From NCBI GenBank assembly GCA_009829735.1, contig CM020620.1, forward strand, positions 26,444,951 to 26,508,950: a stretch of DNA of 64,000 nucleotides. The letters are read 5' to 3'. The stretch comes from Pyropia yezoensis (taxonomy: Eukaryota; Rhodophyta; Bangiophyceae; Bangiales; Bangiaceae). Shown here piece by piece: positions 51,741 through 62,172 of the stretch (positions are counted from its first letter, which is position 1; every line of letters starts with the position of its first letter). The position numbers and the translations under genes are program-made. The notes beneath the pieces are model-generated. The model did not search any database, had not been told where the DNA came from, and saw nothing but the letters and a program-made list of their open reading frames with translations.

Positions 51741-53162
51741 CATCCGACTCGGATGATGGAGTATCCTTGCCACTTGAGCTGGGGGAACAGGTTTCCCCCT
51801 TCTCAAGCGTGGACTCATTCTCTGACTGAGGTTGAGTCATGGCCGTCACACGTGTGGTGTGCGGCCGGGTATCCGAATCAGTCCTCGGAATACCGAGTTT
51901 CCCGATACGAGCCAACAAGGCTCTCAGTCGAACGTCCAGAGTGGGGCATTGGGCTGCCCAGTGCCCCGACTTGGAACACTGCCAACACGGCCAATCATTC
52001 ACTGACGCCGATGGCCACGCTTTTCCCTGTGACTTATCAGGGATAGCGGCCACCATACCTTCCGTCTCTCGAGTTGAGGACGAAGGTACTGCAGGGTACG
52101 TCCGCGTGTAGGAAGGCACCATTGCAGTTCTGCGGAAGCGACTTGCTTCCACTCCCTTAGCTTCTTTCTCTCGTTCCTTCCGCTGCTCAGACACGAGCCA
52201 GCGGTACTCATCACCCTTAGTCTGGGCGATGCGTGCCAACTCCGCCAGAGTCATGGTCGGAGTATTACGCTCTCGCACAGTCGCTCGAGCTGCTCGGTGG
52301 ACACCCTCCACAAAGCTCCTTGGTGAAGTCCTGAAGCATGAAAAACGCTTCAGCTTCAGAGACATCATTGTCATCGCAGGCTTTTGCGAACTTCCGCAAA
52401 AGCAGGAAGACATTCAGGGGTGGTGTCCCGTCCCATTCTGAACGGACCCCGAAGGATTGCGCAACGTGTTTATTGCGCCGGACCAGGGTACGGGCCTGAC
52501 TATTCGAGTAGGTCAACGACTTGTTGACCAACCCATATGTCTCACAGTCGAAGACATCCTTGAACAATGGATTGTTCACCACGATCTTTCCTGGGACGAC
52601 TCTAGTCCCAAGACGGTCCGTGTGAGTCACACGACCACGTCGGGTAAGATCCTCTTCACCCGACTTGCCACTTGCAGAGGACTCAGACTCTGAGTCCACC
52701 TCACGACGGAGAGTACGTCGAATCTCCCGTCGCTTCTGACGCCTCGAGGCCTGCTCAGGCGGAGAGGTGTTCCCCTTCAACGCCTTCCCCACCTCCTCTC
52801 GCACGACTTGTGCGATGGCAGTCATCACCGAGTCATCCACGATACCAGATGACCCAGGTGGAGCTTGACACGAGCTCCCACCCGGTCCTTCCGGCACCAG
52901 TCGTGGCGCGGACCCACCAACCCGGGGTACGGAACTCTCCGTCCCGTCACCTCTGCCGGTCGGCGGTCCCATGCCGAAGTGAGTGTCGTCACTCCCTGAA
53001 GAGGTTGCCGGAGCCTGACGCTGGCTCGGCGCTCCCACCGGAGAAGGGCGAACTCCGCCCGTCTCTTCCGGTGACGGCCTGGGAAGGAACCTGGCCGACC
53101 GCCGTCGGGGTTCAACTTCTGGACCCACCACATCCGCACTGCCCGGCCTGGGTGGTACTCCG
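51727..53162 (-). pseudogene. gag: Gag of element C, truncated and internally deleted
   Basis: The upstream part runs from the junction with LTR D and has no ATG. It contains the basic/Ser-acidic region (ASRRQKRREIRR...DSESESSAS) and the start of capsid (LLRKFAKACDDNDVSEAEA). Near 52318 the frame jumps and about 90 residues present in element A (after NFM to before IFSEG) are missing. The rest continues in another frame with a zinc knuckle CWQCSKSGHWAAQC (about 51965-52005) and ends at TAG 51727-51729. The pre-stop sequence is GAG GAA AAC GCC TAG, one base off a canonical -1 slippery heptamer. Confidence 0.88.
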
Positions 53163-53569
53163 TGTGGAATATGTGTTACCCAATATAAAGGATATGGGAC
53201 CGACCGGCGCCCGGAAGGCAAAGAGGAAGCTATTACCGTAGAGGCAAAGAAGACAGACCTTTAGCTCCTGGACGTTCGATGGGGAGCAAGCCGGCCGAAG
53301 GCAGCGGCGAGTCCCCACGTCGCAGATAAGGGCGAAAACAATATGCCGGTCGAGCGACCGAGCGGAGGCCGGACGGCCGATCGCTACGAGCATAGCAATC
53401 AATATAAAAGATCCCTCCAAGGCAAGGACAGATAAACAATACAAAACAAAAGTAGTCCCCCAAAGGGCGAGCCACAAGCGGACCCATGCCAACAAGGCTG
53501 GGGCCACCAGTCAGGGGGGCTACAAGCCAGTAAATACCGGAATTCGGTACAAGGGGCGGATATGCTACA
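53163..53569 (-). repeat. 3' LTR of element D (407 bp)
   Basis: On the minus strand it begins TGTAGCATATCC (53569) and ends TATTCCACA (53163), with the same termini as LTR A. It joins element C gag without spacer. The ATG at 53562 on the plus strand overlaps the LTR start, exactly as the ATG at 7913 does in element A. Confidence 0.6.
53403..53410 (+). promoter_or_regulatory. Candidate antisense TATA box in LTR D
   Basis: TATAAAAG followed by ATCC, pointing toward the antisense ORF of D. A second TATAAAG is at 53184-53190. LTR A has TATAAAACTCGATCC in the same relative orientation. Confidence 0.4.
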
Positions 53570-53949
53570 TACCCCCGTTGCGAGCTTCGAGCCGTCCCGG
53601 CGAGGTCCGATCCGGTGCGGCCGGGCGGCCGGATGTGGCTACCTGCCAGCGTGCGGTGGAGGGGTCGCGTCCGCGTCGTCGTTCTGGAAGCACCGGGCCG
53701 TATGGCCGTCGGGCGCTGACTTGCATGCCTGGCCGGACGCCTCGTTGTCAGGGCACTATAAGTGTCTGGCACGTCGGTGCCGCGGAGCACTTGGCCGTCG
53801 GTCGGCACGTCTTTTGACGGGTGCGCCGGCTCGACCGTCGGTCGTGGCCGGTGGCTGGCCAGTTGGCTCGTTACGCCCCGCCGAGGGGCACTACGCGGCT
53901 GCCGTTGGCTGGCGGCCGAGATCGGCCTGTGCGGCTAAGGGGCCAGTGC

Positions 53950-54345
53950 GGCCGTGCGGCAGGCGCGGCGGCACGGCAAGGGCGGCCACGCGGCGCGAAC
54001 GGTCAGGGGCGTCGGCCTGGCGGCAAGGGCGGCCACGCGGCGCGGTCGACCAAGGGCGTCGGCCGGGCGGCAAGGGCGGCCACGCGGCACGAGCGACCAA
54101 GGGCGTCGGCGCGAGGGCGGCCAAGTGCGGCCGTCGAACGGCAAGGGCGGCCAAGCGGCGCGGTCGGCCAAGGGGCACGAGTGGTCAAGGGCGTCGCGTC
54201 TTGCGGCAAGGGCGGTTACGCGGCACGAGAGACCAAGGGCGTCGGGGCGAGGGCGGCCAAGTGCGGCCGTCGAACGGCAAGGGCGGCCAAGCGGCGCGGT
54301 CGGCCAAGGGGCACGAGTGGTCAAGGGCGTCGCGTCTTGCCGGTT
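53950..54345 (+). repeat. GC-rich minisatellite in the leader of the element D antisense ORF
   Basis: Units of about 46-50 bp (GGCAAGGGCGGCCACGCGGC, then GACCAAGGGCGTCGG) with a higher-order period of 136 bp (AAGTGCGGCCGTCGAACGG at 54123 and 54259). In the frame of the downstream ORF it stays open and would encode Lys/Arg/Gly/Ala repeats. Confidence 0.85.
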
Positions 54346-54374
54346 GGCGTCAGTTGCTTGTGGCTATTGCCAGT

Positions 54375-56261
54375 ATGGCAGACGAGGTTGCCCCGGTGGT
54401 GGGCGGTGGTGAGGCGGAGGCATCGCTTGATGAATGTGCGGGGGCCGCACGGCCGGTGGTGGGCTGGTATCGGAGCCCAAGGGCGACCTATATGTTTGAC
54501 GGTGTCGGGTTCGTGGCGGACCCGCCGTTGATGGAGGCGGCGCGGACCAATCGGTCATTGGCTCTACAGCGTATCCGCGACGCGCGGTGGGCGTCGTTGC
54601 CCAACTTCCGGGACGCGTCAATCGACGGGCGGTTCTACGAGGGCGAGTCCGTGTCGGACGTCCATGGTCATGCTGACTTTGGTCGTCATGGGCCGGAACG
54701 GCAGGCGTACGAGGTGTTGTCGTTGTCCAAGGAGTTGCTGCGGTACGGGGCGGCTGGTGGTCTTCACCCTTATCATCGGCGTCTGTACGCTTGGGCGCTT
54801 GCCTTTCGTGTCGGGCAAGTTGAGACCTTTGTGGTCGCGGCCAACAACTTCGGCCGTCTTCGCCGGCTGTGGCCTTCGGCCGTGTTCTTGGCACGTGACT
54901 TGGCCGAGCGGCTTGATGTGCCTATCGCGGAGGACCATGCGCTAGAGGAGTATCTGGCCCTGTTGGCTGACAAGGTTGCCCATGGGGTGCGTCCGGCGGG
55001 CGTCGAATTTGGTCCTGCGACCTGTTCGCTTCCTCACCCGTTCCGGGATCCGACGACGTCGATTCGTCTTCGTAGGTCGTGGGACCTGGCGGCCTTTGAG
55101 CGTCGCGGCCTTTTGGCGCCGGCTTGGGCGTCCAGCCTGGGGCGCGCACGCCCGTTCTTCGACCTGAAGCGTTGGCTTCCATCACGGCCATCGTGGTGGG
55201 TTGAGTACGGACCGTACATGGAGACGCCGGCGGCATTGTCGTACGTCGCCAGTGGGCTCAAGGACGCAGATAACGCGGCTTGGGGCGTCGTGTACGACGA
55301 GTTTTTCTGCTTTGCCTTGGCGGCTTGGGTGCATTGGCTTGTCCATGACGCACGTTTTTGCTGGTTGCCGGACCAAGTGACCGAGTGGTTCGACGGGTTG
55401 GACGTGTCGCGGCTGGCCGATGGGCCCGGGGGTGAGGAGCGTCTTGCGACGTACCACCGTATGCGTGATGCACACGCCGTCTTCCCGTGGACAACCATTG
55501 TCGCCGACGTCCGCCGACGTGATGAGCGCACCAAGGCGGCTCGCCAGGTGTACGTCAAGTTGGACGCGACGGCCAAGTATGGCTTCGTTCTTCGTCAGCC
55601 GTGCGGCGCGTATGATTGGAAGTATGACGCCTCGTGGGAGGGTGGTGACGAGTCGTCCGGACCGGGTCGTGGTCCCGGTCGTGGTCGTGAGACCGGTCGT
55701 CGGGTGCGGGACGCGTCTCGGTCGTTGTCGCCGGTGGCCGGTGCGGGATCAAGTGACCGTGTTAACCCTGGTGTGGTTGCCCCTGTGTCCGGTGGGACCG
55801 GTGGCACGGAGCCGATCTGGCCGTCGGAGTGGGCCCGTGTGGGTGCTGTTGCCCTGTTGGGTACTGACCGGGTGGGTGCCTTGGCTGGGCAAGTGGTGCC
55901 TCGTGGCGCAACGGCTGGGGCGTTGGCCATTGCTTGGTCTCGTCAGACCGTGGAGATTGATGACGTTCTTCGTCGGGTCAGTGGGATGACTGAGTCGGAG
56001 GCCGTTGAGGCTTTGGTGTTGACGGTCTCCCGTTTGGCGGATCCGTCTCGCATTCGCGATAGCTTGCTCAGTGAGCTGCGTCGTGCGCCCTCGGTGGAGG
56101 CTCGGGCTGCGAGTCCTCGTCGTGTTGACGTTGGTGCCATTCTTGGCGTTCGTCGTCGACAGATGTCGGATGACGAGGAGGAGGATGCGCCTCGTACGCC
56201 GGCTCGGCGTGTGCGCTCGCGCAGTTCGTCTTTTGACGAGGGCTCGCGACGTCGCCGTTGA
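54375..56261 (+). CDS. Antisense accessory ORF of element D (628 aa)
   Basis: I chose ATG 54375 (MADEVAPVVGGGE), because composition changes there from repeat-encoded Arg/Lys/Gly to normal protein. The same frame is open back to ATG 53562 at the LTR edge, giving an alternative 899-aa form with a strongly basic repeat domain. The core has RPFFDLKRWLPSRPSWWVEYGPY, LAAWVHWLVHDARFCWLPDQV and an FPWTTIVADVRRRDERT segment that align by eye with the element A protein. A second helical segment (QTVEIDDVLRRVSGMTESEA) and an acidic-then-Arg/Ser tail follow. It ends 41 bp from the pol stop, convergently. It is intact despite multiple frame breaks in D pol. Function unknown. Confidence 0.8.
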   Translation: MADEVAPVVGGGEAEASLDECAGAARPVVGWYRSPRATYMFDGVGFVADPPLMEAARTNRSLALQRIRDARWASLPNFRDASIDGRFYEGESVSDVHGHADFGRHGPERQAYEVLSLSKELLRYGAAGGLHPYHRRLYAWALAFRVGQVETFVVAANNFGRLRRLWPSAVFLARDLAERLDVPIAEDHALEEYLALLADKVAHGVRPAGVEFGPATCSLPHPFRDPTTSIRLRRSWDLAAFERRGLLAPAWASSLGRARPFFDLKRWLPSRPSWWVEYGPYMETPAALSYVASGLKDADNAAWGVVYDEFFCFALAAWVHWLVHDARFCWLPDQVTEWFDGLDVSRLADGPGGEERLATYHRMRDAHAVFPWTTIVADVRRRDERTKAARQVYVKLDATAKYGFVLRQPCGAYDWKYDASWEGGDESSGPGRGPGRGRETGRRVRDASRSLSPVAGAGSSDRVNPGVVAPVSGGTGGTEPIWPSEWARVGAVALLGTDRVGALAGQVVPRGATAGALAIAWSRQTVEIDDVLRRVSGMTESEAVEALVLTVSRLADPSRIRDSLLSELRRAPSVEARAASPRRVDVGAILGVRRRQMSDDEEEDAPRTPARRVRSRSSSFDEGSRRRR

Positions 56262-56302
56262 GGGGGGGGTTGGGAGGTGAGGGTGTTGCCGTACGGCTTG
56301 TG

Positions 56303-57150
56303 TTAGTCTTGTTTGTACTTGTGTTGGCCCTTTGGCTTGTTGTTTGTTTGTTCGTGTTTGAACATGAAGGCAGCCCTGGCCCATTCTGTTGTCTTTTTGT
56401 CCGATGTTAGGACTGGCCGGAGTATCTTCGACTCATGACAGAGCCGTTTGGCTTTTGAGAACCATGAGGCATGTTCCCAGCGTGGGGTGACCAGGAGGGT
56501 GTCCTTTGGACTGGATTGTAGCTCTGTGACCACTTGGTCAAGGGTGTGGGTGGGGGGTACCCTTAGGCAGATGCCTTGTGAGTTCTGCTCCGAGGCAGTG
56601 ACATGCCTCTCCGGCTGGTAGCTCAACTGGCCATAGTGCTTGGTGAGTTCTGGGAGTTCCCAGAGTGGTCCCCATGTGGGGGAGGTGAAGTTCCGGCATG
56701 CCTCTGGCAGTGTTGACTTCATGTAGTACACAGGGATGTTTTCCTGGACCGAGCGGTCTGCGTTGTCCCATTGGACATTAGCCTGTACCACCCCCCATGG
56801 GTCGACGTAGACCGCGAGTATGTGTGGTTGCCAAATAGCGGCGGCTGCGCCAGTGAGCGCAACAAGTCCAGTTGCCAGAGCGACCTTGGTGGTTGGCTTT
56901 CGTGGCTTCCGCCACGTGTATCCAGGTATTTCTACCTTTTTGGATCGCAAATGTCGAATGACAAGGTTACGTGGCAAGTTTTCCACTGGTTCCCACGTGT
57001 CGTCCTTGGGGGTATAATCATACCATCGGACTTTGAATTCGTACGAATCTCCAGACCGTCGGTGAGACATGAGTTTTTCGATGACGTATTCGTCGTGGAC
57101 GGTTGGCTCCGGCCGTGGTTTGTCAAACCCATCGAGTAGTGGACTCATTG
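56303..57150 (-). CDS. Element D chromodomain plus membrane-spanning C-terminal extension
   Basis: 3' part of pol in a frame one base off integrase. The chromodomain (EYVIEKLMSH, KVRWYDYTPKDDTWEPVENL; about 56950-57090) is followed by a basic stretch (YTWRKPRKPTTK), a hydrophobic segment of about 19 residues (VALATGLVALTGAAAAIW; about 56835-56890) and about 165 further residues containing several Trp and Cys. It ends in a Lys/Gln-rich tail at 56303-56305. Elements A-C stop soon after the chromodomain. The extension could be an envelope-like or membrane-anchoring module, or a captured host segment. I do not recognise it. Whether it is joined to integrase needs the frame at about 57140 resolved. 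Confidence 0.6.
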
Positions 57151-60100
57151 GAGTTGTCCGGCCGGGGTGCCGCAGTGGCATGATCGCTGTTGATGCGTTT
57201 CTCGATACCATCGACGTCAATGACGAAGGTAGAGTCGTCGGCGTCGACGACCATGAATGGCCCGACGGCCTTGCTCTGCAGCTTGTTAGCTCGTTGATGG
57301 TTTGTCGTATAGACATAGTCGCCGATCTTGATCTTACGATTGCGCGTCCCAACGTGGGCATCGAAGTTACGTTTGTAACGTTGTTGAGTCTTGGCGAGGG
57401 CCTTGATGACGGCCGGGATCTGCAGCCGCAGTCGGGCCATGAACTCGCGCTTTCTCGCGAGCGGCGATCCGTCATTGAGGGTCCCTCTTTGGGATATGGA
57501 CGTGCCTGGTGGCAAGTTACGAACCGACAGGAAAGGGACACGTCGTGGGATGACAAGCTCGAATGGCGCTAGTCCAGTGGACCGATGTGGTTGGCTGTTG
57601 TAAGCCATAGTCAGGACGGGCAGAAGCTCGTCCCAGCGCTTGGGGTCCTCGGTCACGAAGTGACGCAGTTGTGTAGCAATCGTACGATTGTACCGTTCGA
57701 CTTGACCGTTGGTCTGTGGGTGGTACGCGGTGGTGCGCACCGTCTTGACTCCGAGTACCTTCATCACGGCGATGAAAAAGTTTGACATGAACTGGGGTCC
57801 TTGGTCGGACAAGATCTTGTCCGGTGAGCCATAGCAAGCTAGCCAGTGTTCAATAACAGCGGATGAGACGGAGATGGCCGTGATGGTCTTGAGTGCGATG
57901 CACTTTGTAAGCTTTGCAAAGCGGTCCGTAATGACCAAGATGAATCGATTTCCGCTTTTGCTTGCTGGCAAGGGGCCGAGGATGTCGATCGACAGTTCCG
58001 TCAGTGGTTCTGACGCCGGGAACAGGGTCAGAGGCGTCGTATGCTTACGCAACGCTAGCCGGTTCTGTGCACAAGTGGTGCAATTGGTGATGGTCTTGTG
58101 GATATCCGATATCATGGATGGCCAGTAGAACTTTGTTCTCATAGTGAAGTACATCTTGTTCATGCCCGGGTGGGCGGCCGTGGTGGCCATGTGTTGGAGC
58201 TTCAAGATGACATCTTGTTGCGACTTGGGGATGACCAGTTGGTCTCCATACACAGTTTGCGACGCAGTGCGTTGTTGTCGTCAAGGTAGAATGACTTGTG
58301 TCCTCCGTTGTTGACGCTGTCGATGATCGACTTGCAGAAATCATCCGATTGTTGCTTGTTAATGACTTCATAGAAGTCAAGAGGCTTGGGGTCGGTTGTG
58401 CCTGTGTACCTGTCCGTTTGGACGCCGTGTGCCGTCTGGGCCACCGCTGGACATGGTATGTCATCGTTGATCGTTTCGTTCATCGCGTTATTGTCCGCGC
58501 GGGACAGGAAGTCGGGCAGGTGGTGACTAGCACCTGGCTTGTATTTCAGTTCGAAGTCGAACTCCGCGAGACGCATACGCCATCTCATCAACCGACCGCT
58601 AGAGTCGGCAGTGCTGTATATCCAGCTAAGGCTTTGATGGTCCGATCGGATTATGAAGTGTTGTCCTTCTAGGAAGTGCCTCAACTTGAGGACAGCCCAC
58701 ACAATGCCAAGGCATTCTCGCTCCGTTGTGGAGTAGTTGAGCTCCGCTGCGTTAAGAGCGCGGCTCCAGTAGCCGAGTGGCTGTGGTTTTTCCATCGTCG
58801 TCCGCTTGGAGTAACGTGCAGCCGAGTTGATACGCACTTGCGTCGACATCGAGCGTTAGCTCACGCCCAGCCTTAGGCAAGGCCAAGATTGATGGGTGCA
58901 CCAAGGCGTCACGGAGGTCCTCAAAGGACGCCAACTCCTCGGTCGAGGGTGGGGACAGGTCCGGTGGGACGTCTTTCTTGGTCAACGCGTTTAGCGGTCG
59001 GGCTCTCTTGGTAAAGTCTACCACGAACCGTCGATAGACGTTGCACATGCCGAGAAAACTCTTGAGTTGGGTCTTGGTCTTGGGGAACGTTGCTTGACGC
59101 AGGGCGTCGGTGTTCTTGTTAAGAACGTGGAGTTTACCAGGCGTTATGCTGTGGCCGAGGTACTCCACCTCGTTGGAAAACCACTTGCACTTCTCAAGAT
59201 TGAGAGTCACGCCGGCCTCCCGTAGTCGGGTAAGGACCTTTTCTACATCATGGATGTGTTGTTTGGCGGTTGCGAGAAGATGATGACGTCGTCTAAGTAG
59301 ACGAGGCAGACTTGCCACTTGAGTCCGGAGAGTATAATATCCAGGGCACGTTGAAACGTCGCCGGGGCATTGGTCAAGCCGAATGGCATCGTTGTCCAGT
59401 CGAAGATGCCATAGTGCGTTGTGAAGGCCGTTTTTCTTGGTCCTCCTGCCGCAATGGCACTTGCCAGTACCCAGCGGTACAGTCGAGAGAGGTGAATACT
59501 TTGGCGTCTCCAAGGGAGTCGAGACAGTCCTCCATACGCGGGAGGGGGTACGCATCCTTCTTAGTGATGCTGTTCAACCGTCGATAATCGACACAAAACC
59601 GGGCCTTCCCATTTTTCTTCGGTACGATGACGACCGGACTGGCCCAGTCACTGTGACTTGGTTTAATAACCTTGAGCTTCAACATCTTGTTGATTTGATC
59701 GACGATGATCGCCCGTTTGAACGCACTGGTTCGATAGGGCTGCGCCCTTATAGGGGCAACCCCAGGTGGGGTGACGATGGCGTGCTCTCTAGCGTGTATG
59801 ACCCCGAGGGTCCCGTCCCACATCTTGCCATGCTTGGCCAACATCGACTTAATTTGCGCGTGCAAATATTGGGGAGCCCCGTCGAGGTTGATGTCGTCAA
59901 GTGACGGTTTGGGCTGTTCGGTCTCTGGGTCGGTTGACCCCGTATCCTCCGTCGGGGCGGCGAGGACTTGCCCGAGGTGGGGCTCGGCAAACGCGAGGAC
60001 GCAGCCCTTTCGCAGGATGGCCGTGTTTGGCCCGAAGTTGCATACCTTAACCAGAAATGGTTCGTCAGGTTTGATGGTGGCGAGTCCGCGGGCGACTGCC

Positions 60101-60895
60101 ATGGTCTTGTGTCGGCACAATCGTGCGTTTGGTTGAAGAGTAACCAGTCCCGGCGTGTCACATCTGACCATAATCCATTCCTCGGTCTTGCCCTTGAGGC
60201 GCGTTTGTTTGCAAGCACGGATCTTGGTCGACCCCCCGGCCCATTGGGGCTCCATGACGTCGTCTTGACGGATGCTCAGGATTGGGGAGTGGCCGATCGA
60301 ATGGTTTTCAGCACCTTGCCAAACGATACGTTTGCGGGCGGGCAGGATTGCCTCGATGTGCTTATCGATGAACTCGGTCCCGAGTATGCACTTGACCGAC
60401 AGGTTTAGCGTAACGTAAAAACGTTCAAAGGCTTGAACCCCTCCGGTGTCGATGAACAAGTGGATGGCTTGGAGAGCCTTGATTGTTTGCCCGTTGGCAT
60501 CAACAATGGTGCGGTGCACTGGTTAACGTGTCGGCGTAGTCGCGCCAATGTGGCGGTAGAACATCCGGCCGGATGAGGTTGACGCCAGCTCCGGTATCGA
60601 GGATGGGTCTCATACTCCGCGTGTTCGCGAGCTCCGTGCCTATACAGGCGGCGATTTCATAATGTCGATGAGCTTTGCTCAGTATCTTGGTGACCTTAGG
60701 TCTATCTTGTCGGGCAGGCAAGGGTGCGTCGGGGAGACTGCCCGGTGGTCCTCGACTTACTCGTTTTTTCGAGTCGGCCTTGCCGTCGCCGGCGTCGTTG
60801 CTTTCGACGTCGTCGTCGTCCGCGTCCGGCAGGACTTCGTTCTCGACAATCGCATTGATCTGCTTGCGGACCGACTCGTCGATGAGTGCCATCAC
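57123..60895 (-). pseudogene. pol: Protease-RT-RNase H-integrase of element D, frameshifted
   Basis: Protease DTGAGVNLI (about 60590) lies in the same frame as the upstream zinc knuckle. Frame changes are seen near 60515, 59430, 59260, 58790, 58240 and 57140. RT fingers (WASPVVIVPKKNGKARFC) and palm (YLDDVIIFS, about 59280-59310) are in different frames. RNase H has DVDASAYQLG. Integrase (58253-57123) has HPGMNKM...CTTCAQN, DILGPLP, DQGPQF and QVERYNR intact. No substitution kills an active site. One-base indels near a contig end may be assembly errors, so calling it a pseudogene is provisional. Confidence 0.85.
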
Positions 60896-61672
60896 TCGTG
60901 CCTGACGTCGTTCACGACGGGGCTTAGGGCATCGAGAGGCAAAGTGTCCGCGCTCGTTACAGTTGTAACAGATGTCGTTCGCTCGCAGGTTGGGCGTGTC
61001 CGTGCGGACAGCCCTAATGGGTGAATGGTCGATCGACCGTGCGCGCTGGGGGCTCAGGGGTAGAGTCGATTTGACTAACCTTGATCATGGCTGGCCGGCT
61101 GGCCTTGATGGACTGCCGCAGGCGCGTGGCGCCTTCCCAAAACCCTTGGGCAGCTGCCACTGTGTCCGCCATTGGGCGATCAGGGAACTGACTGTCCAGA
61201 ACACGGACGTTTGGTTTTGATGAGGTCTGAAAGACCGTTGATGAAGACGTCCTTTACGTCTTGGGCGGAGAACAGGCCACAGAGGCGATCGCACGCCGCC
61301 TCCACGCGGGAGGCAAACACGCGCGGGACGTTTGTGTCCGCTTGATTCATCGTAATGATGTCGTGGTAGGCCGTTGCCAAACCGGCATGAGTTGCGTACT
61401 TCTTGAGAAGCCAGTTGACTCCTTCACCATAGGTGGTGAGCTCGTAGTGCTTGCCACTGACAACCGTGTTGGCCGCGCTGGCGAATGCGCGCTTGGCGGC
61501 TCCCGCCAGCCGGAAGGCGATCAAGGGAACGCCCGGCCGTGGGTCAGCCCTGCCGCGTCGCAAGCTCTGCGAAAGGTGGTGAGGAAGGTGAAAACACCGA
61601 GGGGGTCGCCACCGTTAAAGGTCTCTTGACCCTGGAACGCCCCGTCTAGGCGCTTGTTCATCTTGCTAGCAT
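60896..61672 (-). pseudogene. gag: Gag of element D, partial
   Basis: The capsid region enters from the gap (FLTTFRRACDAAGL, 61672-61540) and continues at 61563-61180 with YGEGVNWLLKKYATHAGLA and FINGL, typical Ty3 gag motifs. A frame change between 61180 and 60975 leads to a CCHC zinc knuckle CYNCNERGHFASRC (about 60930-60971). That frame runs directly into protease, so D appears to use a fused gag-pol rather than the frameshift seen in A and B. Confidence 0.85.
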
Positions 61673-62172
61673 NNNNNNNNNNNNNNNNNNNNNNNNNNNN
61701 NNNNNNNNNNNNNNNNNNNNNNNNNNNNNNNNNNNNNNNNNNNNNNNNNNNNNNNNNNNNNNNNNNNNNNNNNNNNNNNNNNNNNNNNNNNNNNNNNNNN
61801 NNNNNNNNNNNNNNNNNNNNNNNNNNNNNNNNNNNNNNNNNNNNNNNNNNNNNNNNNNNNNNNNNNNNNNNNNNNNNNNNNNNNNNNNNNNNNNNNNNNN
61901 NNNNNNNNNNNNNNNNNNNNNNNNNNNNNNNNNNNNNNNNNNNNNNNNNNNNNNNNNNNNNNNNNNNNNNNNNNNNNNNNNNNNNNNNNNNNNNNNNNNN
62001 NNNNNNNNNNNNNNNNNNNNNNNNNNNNNNNNNNNNNNNNNNNNNNNNNNNNNNNNNNNNNNNNNNNNNNNNNNNNNNNNNNNNNNNNNNNNNNNNNNNN
62101 NNNNNNNNNNNNNNNNNNNNNNNNNNNNNNNNNNNNNNNNNNNNNNNNNNNNNNNNNNNNNNNNNNNNNNNN
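61673..62172. other. Assembly gap, 500 N
   Basis: Exactly 500 N, a conventional placeholder size, so the true distance is unknown. Confidence 1.

Larger units (their letters stand above)
44015..53162 (-). mobile_element. Ty3/Gypsy chromovirus, element C (5' truncated)
   Basis: Reading on the minus strand: gag (start lost), protease, RT, RNase H, integrase, chromodomain, a convergent antisense ORF, then a candidate 3' LTR down to 44015. Its 5' end is replaced by the LTR of element D at 53163. The hexamer GAGTCG/CGACTC is over-represented throughout. A partial near-identical repeat lies at 62173-64000. Confidence 0.88.
53163..61672 (-). mobile_element. Ty3/Gypsy chromovirus, element D
   Basis: On the minus strand: gag (running into the assembly gap), protease, RT, RNase H, integrase, chromodomain with a C-terminal extension, a convergent antisense ORF, and the 3' LTR at 53163-53569. 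It differs from A-C in having the gag zinc knuckle and protease in one continuous frame. Many one-base frame changes occur, and the contig end is close, so some may be sequencing errors. Confidence 0.88.

Noticed and set aside
53950..54345. Regularly spaced repeats considered as a CRISPR-like array
   Set aside because: Eukaryotic context, repeats contiguous and degenerate with no unique spacers; it is a minisatellite.
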